Positions 43,542 through 52,258 of a stretch of 64,000 nucleotides of DNA are shown here, in pieces (position 1 is the first letter of the stretch; each line of letters begins with the position of its first letter). A program made the position numbers and the translations under genes. This DNA comes from Tenacibaculum todarodis (GTDB lineage: Bacteria; Bacteroidota; Bacteroidia; Flavobacteriales; Flavobacteriaceae): contig NZ_CP018155.1 of NCBI RefSeq assembly GCF_001889045.1, positions 2,792,001-2,856,000 on the forward strand, read 5' to 3'. A model generated the notes under the pieces. The model ran no database searches. It was not told where the DNA came from and was given only the letters and a program-made list of their open reading frames with translations.

Positions 43542-45509
43542 TTAATTTTTAAATTTCACCAAACCTTCATCCAACCATTGTTTATAAGTATCTCTATCCG
43601 TATATTTCTCAGGTCTATGTAAAATTTCTAAATCTGGACTTAATAATAAATAATAAGGTTGCGATGCGTTTTTAAAGTTTAGCACCTGAAAAGTTGCCCA
43701 TTTATCTCCAACAGTTTCTATTTTTTTAATCTTTCCGTTGGCTTTTAAAAAGTCGAATTGCTGATCTTTCGGAAGTTCTTTTTCGTTATCATCTACGTAT
43801 AAAGAGATTAATACAAAATCTTCTTTTAATGTTTGATAAATATCCGGTTCAGACCAAACATTTTCTTCCATTTTACGACAGTTTACACACGCCCAACCTG
43901 TGAAATCTAGCAAGATTGGTTTGTTATTTTCTTTAGCATACTGTAAACCTTCATCAAAATCTTTAAAACAATTTAAACCTAACGGACAATCACTTTCTTG
44001 CTCGTAAATACTATAAAATTGTGGTGGTGGAAATCCGCTTAATTGATTTAAATTCCAAGTTGGATTTTTCATAACACCTGGAATTAAATAGATTACAAAT
44101 GATGCAACTAAAATTCCGAAGGAAATACGAGAAAAAGATAATTTTTTTGAAGGGCCATCATGTGGAAATTTAATTTTTCCGAAGATATATAAAGCTAATC
44201 CAAAGAAGATAAGAATCCAAATTCCAATAAAGACCTCACGTTTTAAGAAATCCCAATGCCCAACTAAATCAGCATTTGATAAGAATTTAAAAGCAAAAGC
44301 TAATTCTAAAAAACCTAGTACAACTTTTGTTGTGTTTAACCAACCACCAGATTTTGGTAATGAGTTTAACCAGCTAGGAAACAATGCGAATAAAGCAAAT
44401 GGTAACGCTAACGCTAAACCAAAACCAACCATACCTGTAGAAAGCTGCATTGCGGTATTTCCAGATGCATTTAAAGAACCTGCTAATAAAGAACCTAAAA
44501 TTGGACCTGTACAAGAAAAAGATACAATAGCTAAGGTTAATGCCATAAAGAAAATACCAATAATTCCTCCAACATTTGAAGCATCATCCATTTTATTTCC
44601 CCAAGAACTTGGTAGTGTAATTTCATAAAAACCAAAGAATGAAAACGCAAAAAAGGCAAGTATAGCAAAGAAAAATAGATTTAGCCATACATTGGTAGAA
44701 ATGCTATTTAAAATACTAGGATCTAAACCGTCAATTAAATGAAAAGGAAGGCTTAAAAGAAAGTAGATAACAACAATAAAAACACCGTATAAAACAGCAT
44801 TGGTAATTCCTTTGGACTTTGTTTGAGATTGTTTTGTGAAAAATGAAACCGTAAGCGGAATCATTGGGAAAACACAAGGTGTTAATAATGCTAATAATCC
44901 ACCAACAAAACCAAGAATAAAAATGGTAAAAAGACTACTTCCTTCTTCAGAATTACCATCAGAATCCATTTTTAAAAGTGAAGTGTTTTTTAAATCTAAT
45001 TTTAATTTTTTTGATAGTAATTTACTGCGTTCATCAATGGTTTCAACAATGTTTAAAGTTTGCCCATTTAATGATAAAATAAATGATTCTTCTATTTGTA
45101 AACAAGCTTCTTTACAAACTTGCCCTTCTAAGATAATTTTAATTCTAGAAGCTGTTGGATCTGTAATTTCTATACGCTGTGTTAGGGTTGCGTTTTTTTT
45201 GAAGAAAATCTCTTCCTTATCCCAAATTTCTGTATACTCTTTATAGGTTTTGCTTTCTTTGGCTTTACCAATAATTTTATAATTTGCAAGACTGTCTGGT
45301 GCGTAAATTTCAATAGGCAAAGATGCTCCATCTGGATTGTATTGAGAATACACATGCCATTTATCTAAGATTTTGGCTTTAAAAATAACATCATATTCTG
45401 TATCTGATATTTTTTTTATTTCAGCATTCCAAACTGACGGATTATCTTCTGTTTGTGCAAAAGAGGTGAGTGATAAAATAAGTGAAATTAATAATATGAA
45501 TTGCTTCAT
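43542..45509 (-). CDS. dsbD: Thiol:disulfide interchange protein DsbD
   Basis: 655 residues. Signal peptide (1-18), N-terminal DsbD-alpha-like domain to about 200 with a Cys pair in GQVCKEACLQIEES, eight-helix membrane domain at about 215-500 (LLALLTPCVFPMIPLTV with its Cys, and SFSCTGPILGSLLAG with the second), and a C-terminal thioredoxin domain with WACVNCRKME near 540. It passes electrons from cytoplasmic thioredoxin outward, needed for cytochrome c maturation. I chose the ATG at 45509; the upstream extension in frame lies inside tilS. The start overlaps the tilS stop by four bases (ATGA), so they are translationally coupled. Confidence 0.95.
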   Translation of the reverse strand: MKQFILLISLILSLTSFAQTEDNPSVWNAEIKKISDTEYDVIFKAKILDKWHVYSQYNPDGASLPIEIYAPDSLANYKIIGKAKESKTYKEYTEIWDKEEIFFKKNATLTQRIEITDPTASRIKIILEGQVCKEACLQIEESFILSLNGQTLNIVETIDERSKLLSKKLKLDLKNTSLLKMDSDGNSEEGSSLFTIFILGFVGGLLALLTPCVFPMIPLTVSFFTKQSQTKSKGITNAVLYGVFIVVIYFLLSLPFHLIDGLDPSILNSISTNVWLNLFFFAILAFFAFSFFGFYEITLPSSWGNKMDDASNVGGIIGIFFMALTLAIVSFSCTGPILGSLLAGSLNASGNTAMQLSTGMVGFGLALALPFALFALFPSWLNSLPKSGGWLNTTKVVLGFLELAFAFKFLSNADLVGHWDFLKREVFIGIWILIFFGLALYIFGKIKFPHDGPSKKLSFSRISFGILVASFVIYLIPGVMKNPTWNLNQLSGFPPPQFYSIYEQESDCPLGLNCFKDFDEGLQYAKENNKPILLDFTGWACVNCRKMEENVWSEPDIYQTLKEDFVLISLYVDDNEKELPKDQQFDFLKANGKIKKIETVGDKWATFQVLNFKNASQPYYLLLSPDLEILHRPEKYTDRDTYKQWLDEGLVKFKN

Positions 45510-46852
45510 TTGTGTGTTATTTTTATAATATTTTGTGTGTTGGTGGTAACCAAAAAACGATTGTCTTGTCTTTTGTTTAAAACCCAAATAATTTTATTGT
45601 CAGAAGAACAAAGTAACCAAGTATTTTCTTTTTCTAAGAGTGAAAGTTTTTCATCTTTAAAATACTTACTTAACTTCTTTTTACCATTCATTCCTGACGG
45701 GTAAAGATAGTCGCCATTTTGCCATTTTCTTACTGTTAATGGAAATTTTAACAAATCTTTATCTACAAAAATAACATTATTTTTTGTGTCAACTTTCTCA
45801 GAAACTTTTTCTAGTTTAAGCTGAATAGGATTCGTGATTTTTGTTTGATTTTCTTCAATATAAAAAACCTGGTTTTCTTCAAAAGAACTAATCTCAGTAA
45901 CCAAAAGAAAATCTCGATTTTTTAAAAGTCGATGTGTTTTAGAAAACACTTGTTTTCCCGATTGGGCAGAAAGTAAATTTTCAACATCATTCCATTCAGT
46001 AAAATTATATGCTTTTAAAAGTTGATATAAATATACTTTTGGGTTTGATAATTGCTGAATTTTTTCAATATCAATCTTTGTCACTTCTAGCGCAGTTGAG
46101 AAGTCTTTTGAAACAACTTTTGCTTTAATATCTTCAATGCTATCGTCAATAATTTGTTGACTTTCTTGCAGAAAAAGAGAGGTTTTTTCAAACGAATTTA
46201 ATAGGTTAGGATTCAATTCTTTTAATTTCGGAATTACTTCGTGCCTAATTTTATTACGGACATATTTTGTTTCCGCATTACTTGCATCTTCTCTCCAATT
46301 AATATTGTTTTCTGTAGCAAATTGTTTAATTTCTTCACGTGAAAAAACTAATAACGGACGCACAATATTTTTGTTAATCGCTGGAATTCCGGTTAAACCT
46401 TCCAATCCTGTTCCTCTAGTTAGATTTATTAAAAAAGTTTCTAAATTATCATCTGCATGATGCGCAGTTAATACAAAATCAAAAGAATGTTTTTTAACCA
46501 ATTTTTGAAACCAATTATAACGTAATTCTCTTGCTGCAATTTGTGTAGATAATTTGTTTTCTTTGGAGTATTTCTTTGTATTAAACGTAGTTTGATATAC
46601 TTTTAAATTTAGTTTTTCGCCTAGATTAACTACAAATTGTTCATCTAAATCACTTTCGTTTCCACGTAATTGAAAATTACAATGAGCTAAAGAAGCTTCA
46701 GCTACATTCAGTGTACTGAATATGTGTGTTAAAACTACAGAATCCAAACCGCCAGAAATAGCAATTAGTAGTTTTTTTCCTTCTAAGAAAGGAAAATTAT
46801 CGGCAATATGTTTTTTGAATTTCTGATGCATTTCAGCTTCAAAAGTAAACAT
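45506..46852 (-). CDS. tilS: tRNA(Ile)-lysidine synthase TilS
   Basis: 448 residues. The PP-loop ATP-binding motif ISGGLDSVVL is at about 32-41, followed by AHCNFQLRGNESDLDE near 76 and TAHHADDNLETFLINLTRGTGL near 128, all typical of TilS. The enzyme puts lysidine on the wobble C of tRNA-Ile2 so that AUA codons are read. The C-terminal domain (about 350-448) includes KKLSKYFKDEKLSLLEK and is a full-length TilS_C. The first ATG at 46852 is used; a second at 46831 is possible. Its leader consists of the dispersed hairpin repeat that fills the gap to the next gene. Confidence 0.96.
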   Translation of the reverse strand: MFTFEAEMHQKFKKHIADNFPFLEGKKLLIAISGGLDSVVLTHIFSTLNVAEASLAHCNFQLRGNESDLDEQFVVNLGEKLNLKVYQTTFNTKKYSKENKLSTQIAARELRYNWFQKLVKKHSFDFVLTAHHADDNLETFLINLTRGTGLEGLTGIPAINKNIVRPLLVFSREEIKQFATENNINWREDASNAETKYVRNKIRHEVIPKLKELNPNLLNSFEKTSLFLQESQQIIDDSIEDIKAKVVSKDFSTALEVTKIDIEKIQQLSNPKVYLYQLLKAYNFTEWNDVENLLSAQSGKQVFSKTHRLLKNRDFLLVTEISSFEENQVFYIEENQTKITNPIQLKLEKVSEKVDTKNNVIFVDKDLLKFPLTVRKWQNGDYLYPSGMNGKKKLSKYFKDEKLSLLEKENTWLLCSSDNKIIWVLNKRQDNRFLVTTNTQNIIKITHK

Positions 46853-46856
46853 TTCC

Positions 46857-46935
46857 TGTCATTCCTGCGAAGGCAGGAATCTAAAAATAAAATGAGGCTA
46901 TTATTAATGAGATTCCTGCCTTCGCAGGAATGACA
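46857..46935. repeat. Dispersed hairpin repeat, family B, copy 4
   Basis: Arms TGTCATTCCTGCGAAGGCAG and its inverse, separated by about 30 bases. The pair fills the whole gap between the hydrolase stop and the tilS start, ending four bases before the tilS ATG. Confidence 0.9.
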
Positions 46936-46941
46936 ATTTTT

Positions 46942-47766
46942 TTAAAGTTGAGAATTCATCCAATTTGCAACATCTTCTAGCATTTCTTCTTTGCATAAAT
47001 CGTTATGCAATTCATGATAACCACCTTTATAGGTTTTTAAGGTTGCGTTTTTTGATTTGTTGGCAAAAGATTCAGTTCCTTTATAGTCAATAATTTTATC
47101 GTCAGTTCCATGTAATAAATACATCGACGTTTCTAATTTAGAAGCGTTTTCAATTGCCCAATCCGCAGCGTCAAAAAAGGATAATGAAAAATTAGGGCTC
47201 ACTTTATCATGCACCAAAGGATCATTTGTATATAGATCTACTTCTTCTTGGACTCGTGAAATTCCGTTAGCATCTAACTCACTTGGTAAGGTAATTGACG
47301 GCGCAATCTTTTGCATAATTTTCCCTACAGATAATTTCCAAGCTGGTGGTGTAAATGCTAATTTTAACATTGGGCTGGTTGCAATAACACCTTTTAAAGT
47401 ATGGTTTTTTCTCAATGTGTAATTAATAACGGCATTTCCTCCCATTGAATGTCCATATAAAAAAACAGGTTTGTTTGGGTACAATTCTTTTGCTTTATTT
47501 ATAACTTCAGTAATACTTTCTAAGACGGCATTATAATTAGGATTGTGACCTCTTTTTCCAGTAGTTTTTCCGTGTCCAAAATGATCAAAAGCAACTACAG
47601 AAAAATCATTCTCTACTAATTTTGGAACTACTGAAGTTGTATATCTTGTAGAATGTTCGCCCATTCCGTGAACCAAAACTACAACTGCTTTTGGGTTTTC
47701 TGGTTGCCAATATTGACCAAAAAAATCAGTTTTATAAATATTGAAAGTAAACTCTTGATGTGTCAT
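46942..47766 (-). CDS. Alpha/beta hydrolase, monoacylglycerol-lipase-like
   Basis: 274 residues from the ATG at 47766. Oxyanion region VVVLVHGMGEHSTRY near 27-41, nucleophile elbow FLYGHSMGGNAV near 102-113 with the catalytic Ser, Asp in LLHGTDDKIIDYKG near 216-229, and His in YKGGYHELHND near 247-257. These are the features of the serine aminopeptidase S33/monoacylglycerol lipase group. Likely cytoplasmic; no signal peptide. The earlier frame start at 47790 is rejected because it is a TTG that overlaps the minus-7 box. It is divergent from the TonB receptor at 47937. Confidence 0.92.
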   Translation of the reverse strand: MTHQEFTFNIYKTDFFGQYWQPENPKAVVVLVHGMGEHSTRYTTSVVPKLVENDFSVVAFDHFGHGKTTGKRGHNPNYNAVLESITEVINKAKELYPNKPVFLYGHSMGGNAVINYTLRKNHTLKGVIATSPMLKLAFTPPAWKLSVGKIMQKIAPSITLPSELDANGISRVQEEVDLYTNDPLVHDKVSPNFSLSFFDAADWAIENASKLETSMYLLHGTDDKIIDYKGTESFANKSKNATLKTYKGGYHELHNDLCKEEMLEDVANWMNSQL

Positions 47767-47787
47767 GAAGTTATAATAGATTAATAA

Positions 47788-47795
47788 CAAATGTA
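47788..47795 (-). promoter_or_regulatory. Minus-7 promoter box of the hydrolase gene
   Basis: TACATTTG on the minus strand matches TAnnTTTG and lies 21 bases before the ATG at 47766. Confidence 0.5.
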
Positions 47796-47936
47796 GTAAA
47801 TAAGAACGTAATATATCTGGGGTTTTTTTATCGAATCTATAATTCTAGTAGTCCGAAAATAATTTTTTATTAATTTTATCTTGCTTATGTTGATTATAAT
47901 TTAAACATTTGTTTTATAATTTTAATCAAATTAATT

Positions 47937-50546
47937 ATGAAACTAAACAACTTTATTAGCAAATTACTTTTTGCATTTGGATTATTGCTTGTTACCACAG
48001 CTTTTGGGCAAACAATTACAGGAAAAGTTACTGATACAAATGGTGAGTCTTTGCCTTACGTTAATGTCATCGAAAAAGGTACCACTAATGGTACTACTAC
48101 AGATGAAAATGGAGCTTTTTCTCTTAATGTAAAAAAGATGCCTACAATAATAGTGGTATCGTCTATTGGTTTTTCTGCCATTGAAAAACAAATTACAAAT
48201 ACAACTCCATTAACTTTTACACTAAAAGAAGATAGTGTAAGTTTAGATGAAATTGTATTAACAGGTAACCGTTCTAAACCTAGAACAATATTAGATTCGG
48301 CAGTGCCAATTGATAATATTAATGCTGGTGACTTAAAAGCTACTGGGCAAACTAGTGTAGATCAAATGCTAACTTTTAGTGTTCCTTCTTATAATGCAAG
48401 TAGTCAAACAGTTTCTGATGGAACTGCTCATTTTGACCCTGCAGATTTAAGAGGTTTAGGGCCAAGTAGAACTTTAGTTTTAGTAAACGGTAAACGTAAA
48501 AATCAAAGTGCTTTAGTCTATGTAAATGACACTCCTGGTAAAGGTGAAGTTGGTGTAGATATGAAAAGTATACCTACAGCAGCAATTGAAAGAGTTGAAG
48601 TTTTACGTGATGGTGCATCTGCACAATATGGTTCTGATGCAGTTGCAGGTGTAATAAATATCATTTTGAAGAAAAATGTTAGTTTTACTGAAGTAAACGT
48701 TAATTCAGGTGTTACTAAAGAAGGAGACGGATTTAATATTGATGGTGATGTAAATCACACATTTACTTTTGCAGATGGCGGTTTTGTAAATACTTCTTTA
48801 GGATTAAGTTACCAAGACATTACTAATAGAGCCGGTGAGCCAGGGAAAGATGACTTATTTGGTGTTGATGATCAATGGACTAGAGATAACCCAGCATTAG
48901 GAATGACTATTGGGCAACCAGAAATGAAAAAAGGAGATATATTTGTTAATGCAGAGATGCCTTTAAATGATAATACTAAATTGTATGCTTTTGGAGGTTT
49001 TAATATGAGACAAGGAAAGAGTTTTGCATTATACAGACCACCATATTGGGTTCAAGATCCACATAATTTACTACATGAAGCAGGAACAGAATATCAAGGT
49101 TTTCAGCCGACCTTTGAAACTGATATAAAGGACTTTTTATTTACTGCAGGAAGTAAATTTAAGTTAGGAGAATTTAATGCGGATGCAAGTGCTAGTTATG
49201 GTAGTAATTCAGTTGGTTATACTATTGGTAATACTTTAAACCCAAGTTTAGGAGCAAATAGTCCAACATCTTTTGATGCTGGAGCGTATGCTTTTAGTAA
49301 TATTATTGGAAATTTTGATGTTAGTCGTTCTTTTGGAGATGTAAGTATAGGTATAGGTTTAGAAGGACGTCAAGAGCAGTTTGATGTTACTGCAGGTCAG
49401 GAAGAATCTTATATAGACGGAGGAGCTCAATCTTTTCCAGGATTACAACCAGGAAACGCTTTAAGTGAAACAAGAACTAATATTGGAGGTTATGGTACTT
49501 TAGATTGGGATATAACAGATAAGTTCTTAATAAGTGGAGCAGCTCGTTATGAAAATTATTCAGATTTTGGAGGAAATACTTCTTGGAAAATTAGCTCAAG
49601 ATATAAGATTAATGATTCAGGTGTATTGAGAGCATCTTATAGTACTGGTTTTAGAGCGCCATCTTTACATCAAGTATATTTAAGTAATGTACAAACGTTA
49701 GTTTCTGGTGGTACAATTTCTAATCAAGGGACCTTTAATAATGTAAGTCCTGTGATAAAAGATTTAGGTGTAGCTTCGTTATTTGCTGAAACATCTAAAA
49801 GTATTTCTGCTGGTATAACTGTTAAAGCTTCTAGAGATTTTACAATTTCATTAGATTATTATAATGTAAAAGTTGAAGACAGGGTAGTATTCTCTGGCGA
49901 AATTGGAGGAACTGATGATAATGGTAATCCAAATGCAGCAGTACAACAAATTTTAGATGACAATAGTGTTACCAGTATTAAATTTTTTATTAATGCAGCA
50001 GATACCAAAACAGAAGGATTTGACTTTACAGTACGTCAAAAAAACTTAGAAGTTGGTGCAGGGAAACTAGGTGTTAATTTAGCATTAAATGTTAATAATA
50101 CTAGATTAGAAGGAGAGGTTAAAACTCCTACAAAATTATCAAGTTATAAAAATGCTATTTTTAACAGAAAAGAACAATCGAGAATTATTAGCGCTAGACC
50201 AAGCACTAAATTCTTATTTGGAGGAGATTATAAAATAAATAAATTTTCAGCAAATTTAAATAACACTTATTTTGGTGAAGTAACTTGGATGCATGCAACA
50301 GATCCTGGCAAAGATCAAACTTTTCAAGGAAAAGTTATTACAGATCTATTTTTTGGATATGAGTTAACTGATAAAATATCTATTAATGCACAGGTAAATA
50401 ATTTATTTAATGTGTATCCAGATGAGTTAGATGCTAAAGGAGATGCTTCTACTGATTTGGGAGGTCGCTTTAAATACCCTTGGGAAGTAAACCAGTTTGG
50501 GTTTAATGGAATGACATTTAGAGCAGGATTAACTTTAAAGTTATAA
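47937..50546 (+). CDS. TonB-dependent receptor with CarboxypepD_reg-like domain
   Basis: 869 residues. Signal peptide (1-24), CarboxypepD_reg-like domain at about 27-105 (ITGKVTDTNGESLPYVNV), plug at about 115-240 with VERVEVLRDGASAQYGSDAVAGVINI-type pattern near 217-243 (in two parts: RVEVLRDGASAQYG and SDAVAGVINIIL), and a beta-barrel ending MTFRAGLTLKL. Unlike the receptor at 24538 no riboswitch precedes it. No SusD-like partner is adjacent, so it is probably not a polysaccharide utilisation receptor; iron or a cofactor is more likely, but the substrate is unknown. The barrel shows duplicated NVNSGV and NNTRLEG type strands. Confidence 0.92.
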   Translation: MKLNNFISKLLFAFGLLLVTTAFGQTITGKVTDTNGESLPYVNVIEKGTTNGTTTDENGAFSLNVKKMPTIIVVSSIGFSAIEKQITNTTPLTFTLKEDSVSLDEIVLTGNRSKPRTILDSAVPIDNINAGDLKATGQTSVDQMLTFSVPSYNASSQTVSDGTAHFDPADLRGLGPSRTLVLVNGKRKNQSALVYVNDTPGKGEVGVDMKSIPTAAIERVEVLRDGASAQYGSDAVAGVINIILKKNVSFTEVNVNSGVTKEGDGFNIDGDVNHTFTFADGGFVNTSLGLSYQDITNRAGEPGKDDLFGVDDQWTRDNPALGMTIGQPEMKKGDIFVNAEMPLNDNTKLYAFGGFNMRQGKSFALYRPPYWVQDPHNLLHEAGTEYQGFQPTFETDIKDFLFTAGSKFKLGEFNADASASYGSNSVGYTIGNTLNPSLGANSPTSFDAGAYAFSNIIGNFDVSRSFGDVSIGIGLEGRQEQFDVTAGQEESYIDGGAQSFPGLQPGNALSETRTNIGGYGTLDWDITDKFLISGAARYENYSDFGGNTSWKISSRYKINDSGVLRASYSTGFRAPSLHQVYLSNVQTLVSGGTISNQGTFNNVSPVIKDLGVASLFAETSKSISAGITVKASRDFTISLDYYNVKVEDRVVFSGEIGGTDDNGNPNAAVQQILDDNSVTSIKFFINAADTKTEGFDFTVRQKNLEVGAGKLGVNLALNVNNTRLEGEVKTPTKLSSYKNAIFNRKEQSRIISARPSTKFLFGGDYKINKFSANLNNTYFGEVTWMHATDPGKDQTFQGKVITDLFFGYELTDKISINAQVNNLFNVYPDELDAKGDASTDLGGRFKYPWEVNQFGFNGMTFRAGLTLKL

Positions 50547-50560
50547 GTATTAAATAAAAT

Positions 50561-50612
50561 ACAAAGCATAAAAAAAGCTGTCTTTTTAAAGACAGCTTTT
50601 TTTATGCTTTGT
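50561..50612. terminator. 52-bp perfect inverted repeat, bidirectional terminator
   Basis: A 25-bp perfect stem (left arm starting ACAAAGCAT, then a run of seven As, then GCTGTCTTT) with a two-base loop. Inner core AAAAGCTGTC / GACAGCTTTT with T-runs on both sides serves both the TonB receptor and the convergent small gene. Confidence 0.92.
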
Positions 50613-50632
50613 TAATCGTTTAAGATAGTTTT

Positions 50633-50869
50633 TTAAGCGTTTTTTTTCAACCAAACCCTAATAGCAACTCTTAGTGATTGTTCTGGCTTAGGTAACGGAA
50701 TTGTTTTTCCAAATTGTTTACTTCTATTAAATTTTGTGAAGGTAGTTTTTAATTGTTTCCACTCCAAAGGATACATTTTTAAAAATGCATTAAACATACT
50801 TTGTTCCGTTTGTTTTTCTTTTAACGAATTGTAAACGTTTTTAAATTTTTCTTCCTGATTAATAATCAT
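50633..50869 (-). CDS. Small basic protein of unknown function
   Basis: 78 residues, rich in Lys, Phe and Gln, no signal peptide or membrane segment. The segments NAFLKMYPLEWKQL near 27-40 and HTF-like KTTFTKFNRSKQFGKTIP near 41-58 give it an ordered look. It begins four bases after the pabB stop, so it is probably cotranslated. I do not recognise the family; small conserved genes in this position occur in Flavobacteriaceae as far as I recall. Its high Lys content and 78-residue size could suit RNA or DNA binding, but this is only a guess. Confidence 0.7.
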   Translation of the reverse strand: MIINQEEKFKNVYNSLKEKQTEQSMFNAFLKMYPLEWKQLKTTFTKFNRSKQFGKTIPLPKPEQSLRVAIRVWLKKNA

Positions 50870-50873
50870 AATT

Positions 50874-52196
50874 CTATTTTGAATTTAGCAAAACGTATTT
50901 CATAGCTTTTGCCTTTAATAAACATTCTTCGTACTCTTTTTCTGGTGTAGATTTGGCTGTAATTGCGCCACCAACAGAATAAGATATATACTTTTTTTCT
51001 TCATTATAAAGTATACTTCTAATAACTACATTAAAATCAAAATCTCCAGTAGGAGTGAAGTAGCCAACAGTTCCAGAATATAAACCTCGTTTGGTTTCTT
51101 CTAGGTTTTCTATAATTTTCATGGCAGAAACTTTTGGAGCACCCGTCATGCTTCCCATTGGAAAGGTTTCTTTGATAATATCTACAGGATGTGTTGTGTG
51201 CTCAACTTCAGAAACTATTGTAGAAACCATTTGATGCACTTGTTTAAATGTATACACTTTACACAATTCTTCAACTTTTACAGAGCCTTTTTTTGCAGTT
51301 TTAGATAAGTCGTTTCTTACCAAATCTACAATCATTACGTTTTCTGCTTGTTCTTTTTTATCGTGTGCTAAATCGAAAGAAATTTTAGCATCTTCAACTT
51401 TATTAATTAACCTTTTTGCGGTTCCTTTTATAGGTTGAGAGATAACTTTTGTTCCTTCCTTTTTAATGTATCTTTCTGGCGTTGCCGATAATAAATATTG
51501 ATGTTCCAGCTTTAAAAAAGTTGCAAAAGGAGGTTCAGAAATTTCGTTTAAATGCTGAAAAACTTCAAGCGGATTAATACTTGTATTTTCTGTATAAAAC
51601 TCTTGACAAAAATTAGCTTCATAAATATCTCCTCGACGAATATGTGCAAGCATTTTTTCTACTTTCTGATAATATTCATCTTTATGAATGCGAAGTTTTA
51701 TTTTTATTTTTTCTTGTTCTGAATACTTCTCGACTACGCTCGAAGTGACATTTGTATTGGTTTTTATTATTTCTTCAAAATCTTCCTCAATTTCATCATC
51801 AATCATTCTTAAATACTGAAATTCAACAGTGTTTCCTTTTATAAAAATTAACTTTTGAGGCTGAAAAAAATACAAATCAGAGAAATCTAAACCATCAAAG
51901 TTATTGGAAGATAGTTGTTCAATATCATTTTTTACATCGTAAGAAATATATCCAAAAATATAATCTTTTGTGTAGGATTGATATTCTTTTAGCTTTTCAA
52001 AAGCACCGTGATAATCGGTTTTAATAGACGTAAATTCTTCAACAGCCAAACAACTATCAAACGAAGAATATTGCTGCTGGTAATTATTAGAATCTAACCA
52101 AATTATAGTTTCAAATTGTTGCGACCATTGGAATAAGCGTTGCTTAAATTCCGAAGGAGAATCAATTGAAAAAGTTTGTGTTGTTCTAATTGGCAT
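50874..52196 (-). CDS. pabB: Aminodeoxychorismate synthase component I (PabB-like chorismate-binding enzyme)
   Basis: 440 residues. The chorismate-binding core fills about 175-435: RGDIYEANFCQEF near 198, SATPERYI near 242, ISQPIKGTAKR near 256, VDLVRNDLSK near 295, SMTGAPKVSAMKII near 350, and GTVGYFTPTGDFDFNVVIRS near 375. The PIKGT segment carries Lys, which favours aminodeoxychorismate synthase (folate) over anthranilate synthase. The N-terminal region binds no visible Trp motif. Residues about 149-158 (NVTSSVVEKY) are encoded by a copy of the dispersed family B repeat. The ATG follows a promoter box by four bases, so the transcript is probably leaderless. Confidence 0.9.
   Translation of the reverse strand: MPIRTTQTFSIDSPSEFKQRLFQWSQQFETIIWLDSNNYQQQYSSFDSCLAVEEFTSIKTDYHGAFEKLKEYQSYTKDYIFGYISYDVKNDIEQLSSNNFDGLDFSDLYFFQPQKLIFIKGNTVEFQYLRMIDDEIEEDFEEIIKTNTNVTSSVVEKYSEQEKIKIKLRIHKDEYYQKVEKMLAHIRRGDIYEANFCQEFYTENTSINPLEVFQHLNEISEPPFATFLKLEHQYLLSATPERYIKKEGTKVISQPIKGTAKRLINKVEDAKISFDLAHDKKEQAENVMIVDLVRNDLSKTAKKGSVKVEELCKVYTFKQVHQMVSTIVSEVEHTTHPVDIIKETFPMGSMTGAPKVSAMKIIENLEETKRGLYSGTVGYFTPTGDFDFNVVIRSILYNEEKKYISYSVGGAITAKSTPEKEYEECLLKAKAMKYVLLNSK
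51725..51750 (-). repeat. Family B repeat core inside the pabB coding sequence
   Basis: On the minus strand TGTCACTTCGAGCG followed by TAGTCGAGAAGT. It is read in frame as part of pabB. The same consensus lies in intergenic copies nearby (TCGACTACGCTC also near 27277). Confidence 0.75.
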
Positions 52197-52200
52197 TGCG

Positions 52201-52208
52201 CAAAAATA
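52201..52208 (-). promoter_or_regulatory. Minus-7 promoter box of pabB, fused to a terminator tail
   Basis: TATTTTTG on the minus strand matches TAnnTTTG. It is also the T-tract of the hppA terminator at 52209-52239 and lies four bases before the pabB ATG. Confidence 0.5.
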
Positions 52209-52239
52209 AGAAACCCGACAGTAAAACTATCGGGTTTCT
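52209..52239 (-). terminator. Terminator of hppA
   Basis: Stem AGAAACCCGA / TCGGGTTTCT with further pairing toward the loop, followed on the minus strand by TATTTTT. It lies about 20 bases after the hppA stop. Confidence 0.88.
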
Positions 52240-52258
52240 ATAAAATATAATTGAGAAA

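Noticed and set aside
45510..45587. Upstream start of dsbD
   Set aside because: It lies within tilS and would put about 26 polar residues before an otherwise typical signal peptide; the ATGA overlap at 45506-45509 is the natural coupling.
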